DNA of 64,000 bases. Source: Gemmatimonadetes bacterium SCN 70-22 (GTDB lineage Bacteria; Gemmatimonadota; Gemmatimonadetes; Gemmatimonadales; Gemmatimonadaceae). The notes under the pieces are model-generated. The model was not told the origin of the DNA and did not search any database. It saw only the letters and a list, made by a program, of their open reading frames with translations. A program made the position numbers and the translations under genes. The first letter of the stretch is position 1; each line of letters begins with the position of its first letter. The stretch lies in NCBI GenBank assembly GCA_001724275.1, contig MEDZ01000019.1, positions 51,216 through 115,215 of the forward strand. Reading direction: 5' to 3'. Shown piece after piece: positions 7,428 to 16,789 of the stretch.

Positions 7428-9509
7428 TCAGCTGGTGACCTTCGGCGTCACGTACTTGCTGATCCACTGCAGGACCTCGCCATACCAGAGGCGCGAGTTC
7501 TGCGGCTTGAGGATCCAGTGCCCCTCGTCGGGATAGAGCACGAGGCGCGACGGGACGCCCTGGCGCTGCAGGGCGGAGAAGAGGGCGACCCCCTCGTAGT
7601 ACGGCACCCGGAAATCCTGCTCGCCATGCAGCACGAGCATCGGGGTCTTGAAGTGCTGCGCCGAGAGGTGCGGTGACCAGCGCCGGTACTGCTCGTCCAT
7701 GGCCTTCTTCTGCCAGAAGGGGCCCCCCATTTCCCACTCCGTGAACCAGAGCTCCTCGGTGGCGCCGTACATGTTCTCGAGGTTGAAGATCCCGGCGTGC
7801 GAGACGAGGGCCTTGAAGCGGTCGGTGTGGCCGGCGATCCAGTTGACCATGTAGCCGCCGAACGACCCGCCGGCAGCCGCAACGCGGGAGCCATCCATCC
7901 ACGGGTTGCGCGCCAGCGCGGCGTCGAGCCCCTGCATCAGGTCCTCGTACACCTTGCCTCCCCAGTCGCGGCTGACGCCGTCGACGAAGGCCTGGCCGTA
8001 GCCGGTGGAGCCGCGGGGATTGATGGCGATGACCGCCGCGCCGATCGAGCCGAACAGCTGGAAGTTCCAGCGCCCCCCCCAGTTGTCGAGCCACGCCCCC
8101 TGCGGCCCGCCGTGGATCAGGAAGACGACCGGGTACTTCCGCGCCGGGTCGAAGTTGGGCGGCTTGACGATGAAGCCGTGGACCGAGTCGCCGCGCGCCC
8201 CCCGGAACCAGAAGTCCTCGGCCGGCGGGAGCGAGAGGGCGGCGAGCGCGGCGTCGTTCTCGGTGGTGAGCTGCCGCTCCGTCCCCACCGGCTCGCGCGT
8301 CCCGGGAATCTCGGTGCGCACGTACACCTCGGCGGGACGGTGGACCGCATCCCGCACCCACGCCAGCGTGCGCCCGTCGCGCGACAGGGTGAAGCCGACG
8401 TTGTTGTGGGCGGTGATCTCCGCGTGCGGAGGGGCGGCCGCGCTTCCGTCAGGGGCAAGGGCGATGCGGAACAACTTGTCGCGCCCCTGGTCGCCGGTGC
8501 CCACGTACAGGCTGCTCCCGTCGGGGCGGAAGAAGTACGACTCCGCGTTGCGATCCCACGCCGGGGCCACTTCGCGCGCGGCGCGGGCGCGCCGGTCGAA
8601 GAGCATCAGCCGCCAGCGGTCGGACTCGAAGCCGGCCCGCTGCTGCGCGGCATAGGCGATGAAGCGACCGTCGGGGGAGTAGACCGGGTTCTGGTCGGCG
8701 CCCCGGTTGGCGGCGGTGATGACCGTCGGCGCCCCGCCTTGCACCGGCACCGTGTACACGTTGACGTCGGTCGACCACGCCTCCTCGCGCCCCGCGTCCT
8801 TGGCCGTGTAGGCCACCTCGCGCCCATCCGGCGAGAAGCTGTACCCCTCGCTCCCGCCGAAGGGCGGGACCGGGACGTCGTAGCGCGCGCCGGCGGTCAG
8901 GTCGCGCAGCCCGCTGCCGTCAGGGGCAACCACCCACAGGTGCGAGCGCATCCCCTCGTCCCACGACGTCCAGTGCCGGTAGAGCAGCTGGTCGGCGATG
9001 TGCGCCTTGACCTTGCTCTCCTCGCGCGCCCTGGCGCGCGCCGCGTTGCAGGCGTCGTCGGCGCAGTCGGGGTAGACGCTCGAGGTGAAGGCGATGCGGT
9101 CCCCGGTGGGAGCCCACACCGGTCCGCTGGCGCCGCCGTGCAACGAGGTGAGGCGCCGCACCCCCGAGCCGTCGACGTTGGCGATCCAGAGCTGTCCCTG
9201 CGCCGTGTAGGCCACCCGGCTCCCGTCGGGAGACCACCGGGCCTCGGTGGCCTGCACCGAATCGTTGGGCCAGCGGCGCGGGGCGCCTCCCGCCGTGGCG
9301 ATGAGGTAGGTGGCCGGGATCCGCCGGTTGGCGTCGACGTCCGTGGTGCGCACCGTGTACAGCACCTGGCGCCCGTCGGGGGCGAGCTGCGCGTCGGAGA
9401 CCGCCCGCAAGCGCGCGAAGTCGTCCCACGACATGGGGCGCCGAGCCTGGGCCGCGAGGGAGTGGGCGCAGGCGAGCAGGAGCAGGAGTGTGTACCTCAC
9501 CATGGTCAC
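7428..9509 (-). CDS. S9 family prolyl oligopeptidase / acylaminoacyl-peptidase
   Basis: Exported serine peptidase of 693 residues. A signal peptide (MTMVRYTLLLLLACAHSLAAQ) is followed by an N-terminal beta-propeller built of PD40/WD40-like blades, for example APDGRQVLYTVRTTD, SPDGSRVAYTAQGQLWIAN and SPDGREVAYTAKD. The alpha/beta-hydrolase domain starts near residue 450. The nucleophile is Ser549 in GGSFGGYM; the acid lies in HGEQDFRVPYYEG and the histidine in YPDEGHWIL near the C-terminus. Such enzymes cleave short peptides after proline or remove acylated N-terminal residues. It converges on the M61 gene and is downstream of the Xaa-Pro peptidase, so it belongs to the peptide-degrading set. 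Confidence 0.93.
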   Translation of the reverse strand: MTMVRYTLLLLLACAHSLAAQARRPMSWDDFARLRAVSDAQLAPDGRQVLYTVRTTDVDANRRIPATYLIATAGGAPRRWPNDSVQATEARWSPDGSRVAYTAQGQLWIANVDGSGVRRLTSLHGGASGPVWAPTGDRIAFTSSVYPDCADDACNAARARAREESKVKAHIADQLLYRHWTSWDEGMRSHLWVVAPDGSGLRDLTAGARYDVPVPPFGGSEGYSFSPDGREVAYTAKDAGREEAWSTDVNVYTVPVQGGAPTVITAANRGADQNPVYSPDGRFIAYAAQQRAGFESDRWRLMLFDRRARAAREVAPAWDRNAESYFFRPDGSSLYVGTGDQGRDKLFRIALAPDGSAAAPPHAEITAHNNVGFTLSRDGRTLAWVRDAVHRPAEVYVRTEIPGTREPVGTERQLTTENDAALAALSLPPAEDFWFRGARGDSVHGFIVKPPNFDPARKYPVVFLIHGGPQGAWLDNWGGRWNFQLFGSIGAAVIAINPRGSTGYGQAFVDGVSRDWGGKVYEDLMQGLDAALARNPWMDGSRVAAAGGSFGGYMVNWIAGHTDRFKALVSHAGIFNLENMYGATEELWFTEWEMGGPFWQKKAMDEQYRRWSPHLSAQHFKTPMLVLHGEQDFRVPYYEGVALFSALQRQGVPSRLVLYPDEGHWILKPQNSRLWYGEVLQWISKYVTPKVTS

Positions 9510-9572
9510 CGGGTGGAGGGATGGGGGGATCGGCGTTCGCGCCGCACGCGCCGCCCCCGGCGTTGCGGGGCG

Positions 9573-11087
9573 CTACATCTTCACGCAGGACGACGGGCGC
9601 TGGTAGCGCGGCGCGGGGCGCGTGCCGTCCCCCTTGTACCAGTCCACCTTGCCGGCGTCGCGCGGCGGGGCGCCCCGATAGTCCCCGCGCATCAACGCCT
9701 CGATCTCGTCGGCCTCGCGCGGGAGCCCGCAGCTGATCCACTCCACTCCCTCTTCGGTGACGACGTAGTCATCCTCGATGCGGATGCCGACGTCGGCGTA
9801 CCGTCGCACCGCGTCGCCGACCTTCGCCGCCAGCTGCGCGTTGCGCGCCGTCCGGGGGAGGAGGTCGAGAAGGTTGCCGCGGACGTAGATCCCGGGCTCG
9901 ATGGTGAAGGCGCTCCCCGGGGCGATGATCCCGGTGAAGTAGTACTGGTCGGGATCGTGCACCTCGAGGCCGATGCCATGCCCGAGGCCGTGCATGTAAT
10001 AGAGTTGCACCTGCGAGCACTGGCGCGGCTGCTCGGGCGTCCCGCAATCGTACGTCGCCGTGGGCGACTCGATGAGGCCGAGGCGGGCCAGGCCGGCGGC
10101 GATCACCGCGCGCGCCGAGTCGCTCATGGCGCGCGCCGGGGCGCCGAGCGTCGCATTGCGCTCGGCCGCCGCCTGCGCGTCGCGCACCACCCGGTAGACG
10201 GCCCGCTGCTCGGGGGTGAAGGTCCCGCTCACCGGGAACGAGCGCGTGATGTCGGCCGCGTAGCCGCGGTACTGCGCGCCGACGTCCATCACCACGACGT
10301 CCCCCGCCTTCACGAAGCGGTCGTCCTTGTTGTAGTGGAGCGTCGTGGAGTTCTCTCCCGAGCCGACGATCGAGGCATAGGCCGGGCGATCGGCGCCATT
10401 GCGCCGGAACATGTACTCCACCAGCGCCTGGATCTCGAACTCGTTCATCCCCGGCTCCACCGCCAGCATCGCCTCGCGATGCGCGTCCATCGAGACGGCG
10501 ACCGCCTTCCGGATCAGCTCCAGTTCGGCCGCGCTCTTGGTGCCGCGCAGCCGCGCCACCGCCGCGTTGGCGCTGGCGATCGCGACCCCCGGATGGCGCG
10601 CGCGGAGCGCCTGCACGAAGCGCTCGTCGCCGTTCAGCGTGTCGCCCCCCTCGGAGAGGTTGGCGAGGACGTGCATCGTCGGCTTGCCGGCGAGCGCCGA
10701 ATCGAGCGCCGTGTCGAACTCCCGCGCATCGCGCGCCGGGATCCCGGTCAGCTCGCTTGCAACGCGCGCACCGTATCGCCGCCCGCTCCACACCTCCTGC
10801 GCAGGATTCTTCCCCTGCACGAACAGCGTCCAGCGCACCTCGCCGCCCGTGCTGGTCATGAGCAGGCTCGCGTCGGCCTCCCGATAGCCGGTGAGGTACT
10901 CGAAGCCGGGGAGCTGGAAGAACGACAGGTAGTCCAGCACCGGTGCCGTCGCGCCGCGGGTGACGAAGACCCCCTCGCCCAGCACCTTGGCCAGCGCGCC
11001 GCGGCGCGCGGCATACTCGGCCGCGGTCACCTGGGCCGACACCGGGGTGGCAAGGAGGAGCGAGAGTCCGAGGAGGATGCGGCGCAT
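9573..11087 (-). CDS. Exported Xaa-Pro aminopeptidase (M24B)
   Basis: Metallopeptidase of 504 residues releasing N-terminal residues next to proline. A signal peptide (MRRILLGLSLLLATPVSAQ) indicates export, unusual against the cytoplasmic E. coli PepP. An AMP_N-type N-domain (residues about 25-190) precedes the pita-bread domain. The five metal ligands are visible: Asp in VVMDVGAQY, Asp in ADITRSFP, His in HGLGHGIGLEVHD, Glu in FTIEPGIY and Glu in GIRIEDDYVV. The C-terminal extension contains cysteines and ends SSCVKM. It lies 63 bases upstream of the S9 peptidase, likely the same transcript. Confidence 0.94.
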   Translation of the reverse strand: MRRILLGLSLLLATPVSAQVTAAEYAARRGALAKVLGEGVFVTRGATAPVLDYLSFFQLPGFEYLTGYREADASLLMTSTGGEVRWTLFVQGKNPAQEVWSGRRYGARVASELTGIPARDAREFDTALDSALAGKPTMHVLANLSEGGDTLNGDERFVQALRARHPGVAIASANAAVARLRGTKSAAELELIRKAVAVSMDAHREAMLAVEPGMNEFEIQALVEYMFRRNGADRPAYASIVGSGENSTTLHYNKDDRFVKAGDVVVMDVGAQYRGYAADITRSFPVSGTFTPEQRAVYRVVRDAQAAAERNATLGAPARAMSDSARAVIAAGLARLGLIESPTATYDCGTPEQPRQCSQVQLYYMHGLGHGIGLEVHDPDQYYFTGIIAPGSAFTIEPGIYVRGNLLDLLPRTARNAQLAAKVGDAVRRYADVGIRIEDDYVVTEEGVEWISCGLPREADEIEALMRGDYRGAPPRDAGKVDWYKGDGTRPAPRYQRPSSCVKM

Positions 11088-11114
11088 GCGGCGGATGGGG
11101 ACGGAGGATGGGCG

Positions 11115-12260
11115 CTACTTCAGGACGGCCTTCGCGATGGTGTGCAGCTGCATGTTCGACGTCCCCTCGTAGATCGTCCCGATCTTGGCGTCCCGGTAGA
11201 ACTTCTCGACCGGATAGTCCTTGGTATACCCGTAGCCGCCGAGGAGTTCGACGCAGAGCGAGGTCGTGCGCTCGCACACCTGCGAGGAGAGGAGCTTGGC
11301 CATCGCCCCCTCGCGCGCGATGTCGTGTCCCGCGTCCTTGAGGCGCGCGGCGTTGTACACCATCAGGCGAGCCGCTTCCACCTCGGTGGCCGCCTGCGCC
11401 ACCTGGAACTGGATCCCCTGGAACTCCGCCAGCGCCTTCCCGAATTGCCTGCGCTCCTTGAGGTAGGCGGTGGCGACCCCGAGCGCCCCCTGCGCCACGC
11501 CGATCATCTGTGCCCCGATCCCCACGCGACCGACGTTTAGGGTATCGATGGCGATCTTGTATCCCTGCCCCACCTGGCCAAGGACGTTCGCGCCGGGGAC
11601 GCGGCAGTTGTCGAGAAGGAGCTCGACGGTGCTGGACGCACGGATTCCGAGCTTGTCCTCCTTCTTGCCGACCGCGAAGCCGGAAAAGTCGCGCTCGACG
11701 ATGAATGCCGTGATCCCCTTGTAGCCGGCGGAGGGGTTGGCGTTGGCGAAGACGATGTAGACCCCGGCCTCGGCGCCGTTCGTGATCCACAGCTTGCGCC
11801 CGTTGAGCACCCAGTCGCCGCCGTCACGCTCGGCACGAGCGGCGAGGGCGAAGGCATCGGAGCCGGAGCCGGCTTCCGAGAGGGCATACGAGCCGACCGT
11901 TCCCGAGGTGAGCCTGGTCAGGTACTTCGCCTTTTGCGCGTCGCTGGCGTAGGTACGCAGCGGATATTCGACGAGGGTGTTCTGGACATCGACGAGGATG
12001 GCGGCCGACGCGTCGACCTTGCTGAGCTCCTCGACGGCGAGCGCCACCATCATGAGCGACCCTCCGGCCCCGCCATGCGCCTCGTCGACCTCGATCCCCA
12101 TGAGCCCGAGCTCGAACACCTTGGCGATCAGGGAGGGGTCGATCTTGCCGTTGCGCTCCATCTCGCCCACGAGCGGACGGACTTCCTCGTGGGCGAAGGC
12201 GGCGACGGCGTCACGGAAGAGGACTTCGTCCTCGGTGAAGGTCGTGAGGGGGGAGGTCAT
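11115..12260 (-). CDS. Acyl-CoA dehydrogenase (short/branched-chain type)
   Basis: FAD-dependent acyl-CoA dehydrogenase, 381 residues, full length for the family. It oxidises acyl-CoA to trans-2-enoyl-CoA and passes electrons to ETF. Visible signatures are the FAD/substrate segment SYALSEAGSGSDAFAL, the second signature QFGKALAEFQ and the catalytic base Glu365 in IYEGTSNMQL, the position used by short- and branched-chain enzymes. The ATG start gives MTSPLTTFTEDEVLFRDAV. It lies 27 bases upstream of the Xaa-Pro peptidase gene, so amino-acid or fatty-acid catabolism is plausible. The precise chain length is not predictable here. Confidence 0.94.
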   Translation of the reverse strand: MTSPLTTFTEDEVLFRDAVAAFAHEEVRPLVGEMERNGKIDPSLIAKVFELGLMGIEVDEAHGGAGGSLMMVALAVEELSKVDASAAILVDVQNTLVEYPLRTYASDAQKAKYLTRLTSGTVGSYALSEAGSGSDAFALAARAERDGGDWVLNGRKLWITNGAEAGVYIVFANANPSAGYKGITAFIVERDFSGFAVGKKEDKLGIRASSTVELLLDNCRVPGANVLGQVGQGYKIAIDTLNVGRVGIGAQMIGVAQGALGVATAYLKERRQFGKALAEFQGIQFQVAQAATEVEAARLMVYNAARLKDAGHDIAREGAMAKLLSSQVCERTTSLCVELLGGYGYTKDYPVEKFYRDAKIGTIYEGTSNMQLHTIAKAVLK

Positions 12261-12356
12261 GGCGGGCTCGATGGCGGCGCGGTGAGGTCTGCTCCGGCGG
12301 GCGACCGCGATCCGCCGGCGACGCCCCGTAATGTAGCGTCTGCCGGCGTCGAAACG

Positions 12357-12390
12357 ACCTCGGGCGCCCCTTGAAGGAGGCGCCCGAGGT
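12357..12390 (-). terminator. Hairpin terminator after the RND efflux operon
   Basis: ACCTCGGGCGCC at 12357-12368 pairs perfectly with GGCGCCCGAGGT at 12379-12390 around a 10-base loop. It lies downstream of the leftward RND operon (stop 12444) and before the acyl-CoA dehydrogenase start (12260). No clear U-tract. Confidence 0.7.
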
Positions 12391-12443
12391 GTAGAGTGGT
12401 CCGACCGCGCGCGGCGTCGGCCACACGAGTCGCTGGCCGGTGG

Positions 12444-15400
12444 CTAGACGCTGTACTCGCCGGTGGCGGTCCCCGGCAATTGCGACACCGCCGGCTCGCT
12501 CCACCCCGCCTCTTCCTCGGCCCGGCGTCGCACGCGCCACTTTTCCAGCGCCAGGTACAGCGTCGGGAGGACGAACAGGGTGAGGATGGTGCTGGTGATG
12601 AGGCCGCCGATGACCACGCTGGCGAGGGGGCGCTGCACCTCGCTCCCGGGGCTGTGGGAGAGCGCCATCGGGACGAAGCCCAGGCTCGCCACCAGCGCGG
12701 TCATCAGCACCGGGCGCAGCCGGTCGGCGGCGCCGTGCCGCACCGACAGGTCGAGCGGGAGGCCGCCCGCGCGCAGCGCGTTCATATGCGTGACGAGCAC
12801 CACGCCATTGAGCACCGCGATGCCGAACAGCGCGATGAAACCGATGCTCGCCGAGAGGTTGAGGTTCAACCCGCGCAGCCAGAGCATGGCGATTCCGCCC
12901 ACCAGCGCGAAGGGGACGTTGGTGAGCACGAGGAACGACTGCGTGATGGAGCGGAACGACGCGAAGAGGAGGAGATAGATGAGCAGGAGCGCCGCCGGCA
13001 CGACGAGCGCCAGCCGCCCCATCGCGCGCTGCTGGTTCTCGTACTGCCCGCCCCACTCGAGGAAGGTGCCGGGCGGGAGTTGCACCTCGCGGGCGATGCG
13101 CGCGCGCACTTCCTGCACGAAGCTCCCCAGGTCGCGCCCGCGTACGTTGCTGAGCACCAGCGCCCTCCGCTGCCCGTCCTCGTGCCCGATGAGCTCCGGG
13201 CCGGTGGTGGAGACGAGCTCGGCGACCGCGGTGAGCGGGACCATCGCCCCCGACGGGGTGCGGATCGTCAGCTGGGCGAGCGCCGAGATGTCGTCGCGGT
13301 GTGCGTCGGGATAGCGCACGACGAGGCCGATGCGTCTGGGGCCGTCGACCAGCTCGCTGGCCACGTGCGACCCCATGGCCAGCTCGAGCGGGCGTTGTAC
13401 GTCGGCGACCGACAGCCCGTATTGCGCCAGCACGTCACGCCGGATGCGAATGGCGATCTGTCCCGATCCTTCGCTGACCTCGACGGCGGCGTCGGCGTTC
13501 CCTGGGACGGTGCTGATGATCTGCAGCATCTGGGCGGCCAGCGCCTGGTTCCGCTCGATGTCGTTGCTGATAACCTTGATGCCGAGGTCGGTCTTGATCC
13601 CGCTCTCGGCCTCGTCGAGCCGCATGGCCAGCGGTTGGGTGAACGAGATCTCGAGTCCGGGGATCACGGCGAGCGCCGCGTCGAAGACGGTGACCAGTCC
13701 TTCCTGCGTCTTCGCCGAGGTCCACTCGTCCTGCGGCTTGAGGATGACGTACATGTCGCCCTCGAAGAGTCCCATCGCCTCGGTGGCCAGGTCGGGGCGT
13801 CCCTCCTTGGTCACCACGGTCACCACTTCGGGGAACCTCTTGATGATCTGTTCGGCCTGGAGCGACAGCCTGGTGGCCTCCTCGAGCGAGATGGACGGGA
13901 GGCGGCGGGTCGTGATCAGGATCGACCCCTCGTTGAGCTTGGGCATGAACTCGGTCCCGATCCAGCCTAACGAGGAGACCGCCACGACCACGAATACCGC
14001 CGAGACGCCGACGACCCTGAATCCGCGGGCCAGGGTCCACTCCAACGCGCGGGCGTAATTGCGGTTGAGCTTCTCGAAGAAGGGGCTCGGCTTCTCCACG
14101 TGATGGTGGAGGAGCCATCCGCTGATCGACGGGACGTAGGTGAGCGCGAGCAGGAGCGATCCGAGGACCGCCGTGACGACGGTGAACGCCATCGGCTTGA
14201 ACATGCGCCCTTCCATCCCGTCGAGCGTGAAGATCGGGATGTACACGGCGACGATGATCGCGATGCCGAACAGGATCGGGCGCCCGACCTCGAGGGCCGC
14301 CGAGCGGAAGAGGGCGAGGCGCTCGCTCTCCTTCCCGTGTTCGAGGCGCCGCACGAAGTTCTCGACCATCACCACCGACGCATCGACGATGAGGCCGAAG
14401 TCGAGCGCCCCGAGGCTCATCAGATTGGCCGAGTACCCGAAGAAGTACATCCCGCCGAAGGCGATGAGCATCGACAGCGGGATGACCGACGCCACGATGA
14501 GCGACGCGCGCACGTTGCGCAGGAAGAGAAAGAGGACCGCGATGACGAGGAGCCCACCCTCGATGAGGTTCTTGGTGAGCGTGCGTGTCGTGCGGCTCAC
14601 CAGGTCGGTCTGGTCGTAGAACGGGGTGATCTGGACGTGCGCCGGGATGGCGGCGCGGATCTCGTCCATGCGCTCGCGCACCGCCTTGATCACGCGGCGC
14701 GAGTCGGCCCCCTTGAGCTTCAGCACCATCCCGCTCACCACCTCTCCCGTGCCGTCGTGCGTGACCGCACCCTGCCGCGGGAGGGCGCCGATCCTCACCC
14801 GGGCCACGTCTGCCACCCGCACCGGGATCCCGTCGGTGGAGCTGATGACCACCTGTTCCACGTCGCGGGCGCGCTCGATGCGTCCCAGTCCGCGGAGCGT
14901 GTAGCGCTCGCCCCCCGTCTCGAGGTACGAACCGCCGAACGACAGGTTGTTGTCGGCGAGCGCGCGATGCACGTCATCGATCGTCAGGCGCCGCGCGGCG
15001 AGGCGCGTCGGGTCGACCTCCACCTGCACCTGCTCGGTGAAGCCGCCCCACGTGTTCACCTCCGACACGCCGGGAACGGTGCGCAGGCGGGGCCGGATGG
15101 TGTATTCCTGCAGCGTCTTGAGCTCGGTCAGGGTGAGGGAGTCGCTCGTGATGACGTACTGGTACAGCTCCCCCATGGGGGTCGACACCGGCCCCAGCGT
15201 CGGTTCGACCCCGGCCGGCAGCGATCCCTTCGCGTCGTTGAGGCGCTGCTGCACCAGCGTCCGCGCGAAGTAGATGTCCATCTTGTCGGGGAACGGGACC
15301 GTGATGAGCGACAGCCCGAACTTCGAGACCGATCGCACTTCGTTGGCCCCCTGGATCCCCATCAGCGAGGACTCCAGCGGATAGGTCACGAGGCGCTCCA

Positions 15401-15578
15401 CGTCCTCGGGCGCCATCCCCGGGGCGACGGTGATCACCTCGACCCTCGTCCCGGTCAGGTCGGGGAAGGCGTCGAACGGGACGCGCATGAGCGCGAACAG
15501 ACCGAAGCCGACGATCGTCAGCACCCCGCCAATGACAAACAGCCGGTTGCGGAGCGAGAACTCGATGAGGCGCCGCAT
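12444..15578 (-). CDS. cusA: Heavy-metal efflux RND pump, CusA/CzcA family
   Basis: Inner-membrane proton-driven pump of 1,044 residues, the normal length for HME-RND proteins. The ATG at 15578 gives MRRLIEFSLRNRLFVIGGV, the family's usual start; the same frame stays open to 16589 but that part is the shadow of the next gene. Proton-relay acidic residues are in TM4, DFGLIVDASVVMVEN (two Asp and one Glu), matching the HME pattern with Gly-to-Ala changes. Twelve transmembrane segments and two periplasmic loops are recognisable. It forms a tripartite complex with the adaptor (2 bases upstream) and outer-membrane channel encoded next to it. Metal (Cu/Ag versus Zn/Co/Cd) cannot be decided; the symbol indicates family only. 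Confidence 0.93.
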   Translation of the reverse strand: MRRLIEFSLRNRLFVIGGVLTIVGFGLFALMRVPFDAFPDLTGTRVEVITVAPGMAPEDVERLVTYPLESSLMGIQGANEVRSVSKFGLSLITVPFPDKMDIYFARTLVQQRLNDAKGSLPAGVEPTLGPVSTPMGELYQYVITSDSLTLTELKTLQEYTIRPRLRTVPGVSEVNTWGGFTEQVQVEVDPTRLAARRLTIDDVHRALADNNLSFGGSYLETGGERYTLRGLGRIERARDVEQVVISSTDGIPVRVADVARVRIGALPRQGAVTHDGTGEVVSGMVLKLKGADSRRVIKAVRERMDEIRAAIPAHVQITPFYDQTDLVSRTTRTLTKNLIEGGLLVIAVLFLFLRNVRASLIVASVIPLSMLIAFGGMYFFGYSANLMSLGALDFGLIVDASVVMVENFVRRLEHGKESERLALFRSAALEVGRPILFGIAIIVAVYIPIFTLDGMEGRMFKPMAFTVVTAVLGSLLLALTYVPSISGWLLHHHVEKPSPFFEKLNRNYARALEWTLARGFRVVGVSAVFVVVAVSSLGWIGTEFMPKLNEGSILITTRRLPSISLEEATRLSLQAEQIIKRFPEVVTVVTKEGRPDLATEAMGLFEGDMYVILKPQDEWTSAKTQEGLVTVFDAALAVIPGLEISFTQPLAMRLDEAESGIKTDLGIKVISNDIERNQALAAQMLQIISTVPGNADAAVEVSEGSGQIAIRIRRDVLAQYGLSVADVQRPLELAMGSHVASELVDGPRRIGLVVRYPDAHRDDISALAQLTIRTPSGAMVPLTAVAELVSTTGPELIGHEDGQRRALVLSNVRGRDLGSFVQEVRARIAREVQLPPGTFLEWGGQYENQQRAMGRLALVVPAALLLIYLLLFASFRSITQSFLVLTNVPFALVGGIAMLWLRGLNLNLSASIGFIALFGIAVLNGVVLVTHMNALRAGGLPLDLSVRHGAADRLRPVLMTALVASLGFVPMALSHSPGSEVQRPLASVVIGGLITSTILTLFVLPTLYLALEKWRVRRRAEEEAGWSEPAVSQLPGTATGEYSV

Positions 15579-15580
15579 GC

Positions 15581-16789
15581 TCAGCCCCCGCCGCGGCGCT
15601 TGAGGATCTCGGCCTTCGCCACCGCCGCCCCGCCCACGATGACGGTGCGCCCGGTATCGATTCCCTGGAGGATCTCGGCCAGCGTGGCGGTCCGGCGCCC
15701 CACCCGCACCGGCACCACCGCCAGGTGCATTCCTTCGCCGCGCGGCTGCGCCTCGATCACCACCGTGTCGCCCTGGAAGGCCTGCACCGCCCCGGCCGGC
15801 ACCGTGGTCACCACCCCATCCGGCACGCCGAACAGCTCGGCGCTCGCGAACATCTCCGGCTTGAGGATGCCGCGCGGGTCGCGCACCGCGGCGTGCACCT
15901 CGATGGTGCGCGTCACCGTGTCCACCTGTGGAAAGACCCGCGTCACCGTCGCCTCGAACCGTTCGCCGGGCGCTGCCGTGACCGTGAAGCTGATCGGGGC
16001 ACCGATCCGCGTGGTCGCCGCGTCGGGGACCTGCATCACCAGGGTCAGCGCCGACGGGCGGCTGACGGTCATGAGCGGAGCGCCGACCAGGACCACGTTT
16101 CCGGGTTGCACCTCGCGGGAGATCACCAGCCCGTCCAGCGGCGAGCGGACCAGCACCCAGTGCGGGTCGGCCCCCGCCTCCTCGGGGCCGTCGCCCAGCA
16201 GGTGCTGGAGGAACTCCTCGGCCCGGACCAGCTCGGCCGCCGCGCTCTCCTGTATCGCCTGCGCGTCGGTGCGCGCGGCGCGCAACCGCTCCAGGTCGGC
16301 GAGTGAGAGCGCCTTGCCCGTGTAGAGCCGCTCGCCCCGATCGGCGGCATTCTGCGCCACGCGCAGCGCGGCCTCGGCGCGCCGCGTCTCCGACCTGGCC
16401 CGCGTGAGCGTGGCACGGGCGTCCATCATCTCGTGGCTGTGGATCGCCACCAGCACCTCGCCCTTGCGCACGCGATCGCCAGGCATCGCGTAGACGCGCA
16501 CCACGCGCCCCTCCACGATCGAGCCGATCGGCTCGGTGTTCGCCGCGTCGAGCGTCAGGCGCGCCGGGGCCGTCCAGGCATCGCGCCATGGAGTCCGGGT
16601 CACGGGGGCGGTGGTGAAGCCCCCGATCTTCACTGTCTCCGCCGAGAGGAGGGCTGTGTCGGGGCGCGCGCCATTGGCGCTCGCCTCGACGGCCGGTGCC
16701 TCTCCGCGGTCGGACGGTGAACAGGCGGTGGCCAGCGCGAGCCCGGCAAGCGCGGCGTGCAGGGCGACGTGGGTTTGGCGGCGCGACAT
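15581..16789 (-). CDS. cusB: RND efflux adaptor lipoprotein (CusB/CzcB family)
   Basis: Periplasmic membrane-fusion protein of 402 residues linking pump and outer-membrane channel. The signal peptide carries a lipobox (LALATACSPSD), so it is anchored to the inner membrane. Domains run as barrel-sandwich lipoyl half (EPIGSIVEGRVVRVYAMPGD, then VRKGEVLVAIHSHE), an alpha-helical hairpin (residues about 130-190, ARSETRRAEAALRVAQN onward), the second lipoyl half (VRSPLDGLVISREVQPGN) and beta-barrel. No N-terminal methionine-rich metal site or C-terminal metal-binding tail is present, so it is a minimal version. The stop abuts the cusA start (2 bases) and the gene begins immediately after the cusC stop, indicating one operon. 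Confidence 0.9.
   Translation of the reverse strand: MSRRQTHVALHAALAGLALATACSPSDRGEAPAVEASANGARPDTALLSAETVKIGGFTTAPVTRTPWRDAWTAPARLTLDAANTEPIGSIVEGRVVRVYAMPGDRVRKGEVLVAIHSHEMMDARATLTRARSETRRAEAALRVAQNAADRGERLYTGKALSLADLERLRAARTDAQAIQESAAAELVRAEEFLQHLLGDGPEEAGADPHWVLVRSPLDGLVISREVQPGNVVLVGAPLMTVSRPSALTLVMQVPDAATTRIGAPISFTVTAAPGERFEATVTRVFPQVDTVTRTIEVHAAVRDPRGILKPEMFASAELFGVPDGVVTTVPAGAVQAFQGDTVVIEAQPRGEGMHLAVVPVRVGRRTATLAEILQGIDTGRTVIVGGAAVAKAEILKRRGGG

Noticed and set aside
7797..11540. A 1,247-codon open frame on the plus strand
   Set aside because: It runs antisense across the S9 and M24B genes and encodes low-complexity Arg/Ala/Pro-rich sequence with no family signature. High G+C content makes such antisense frames common.
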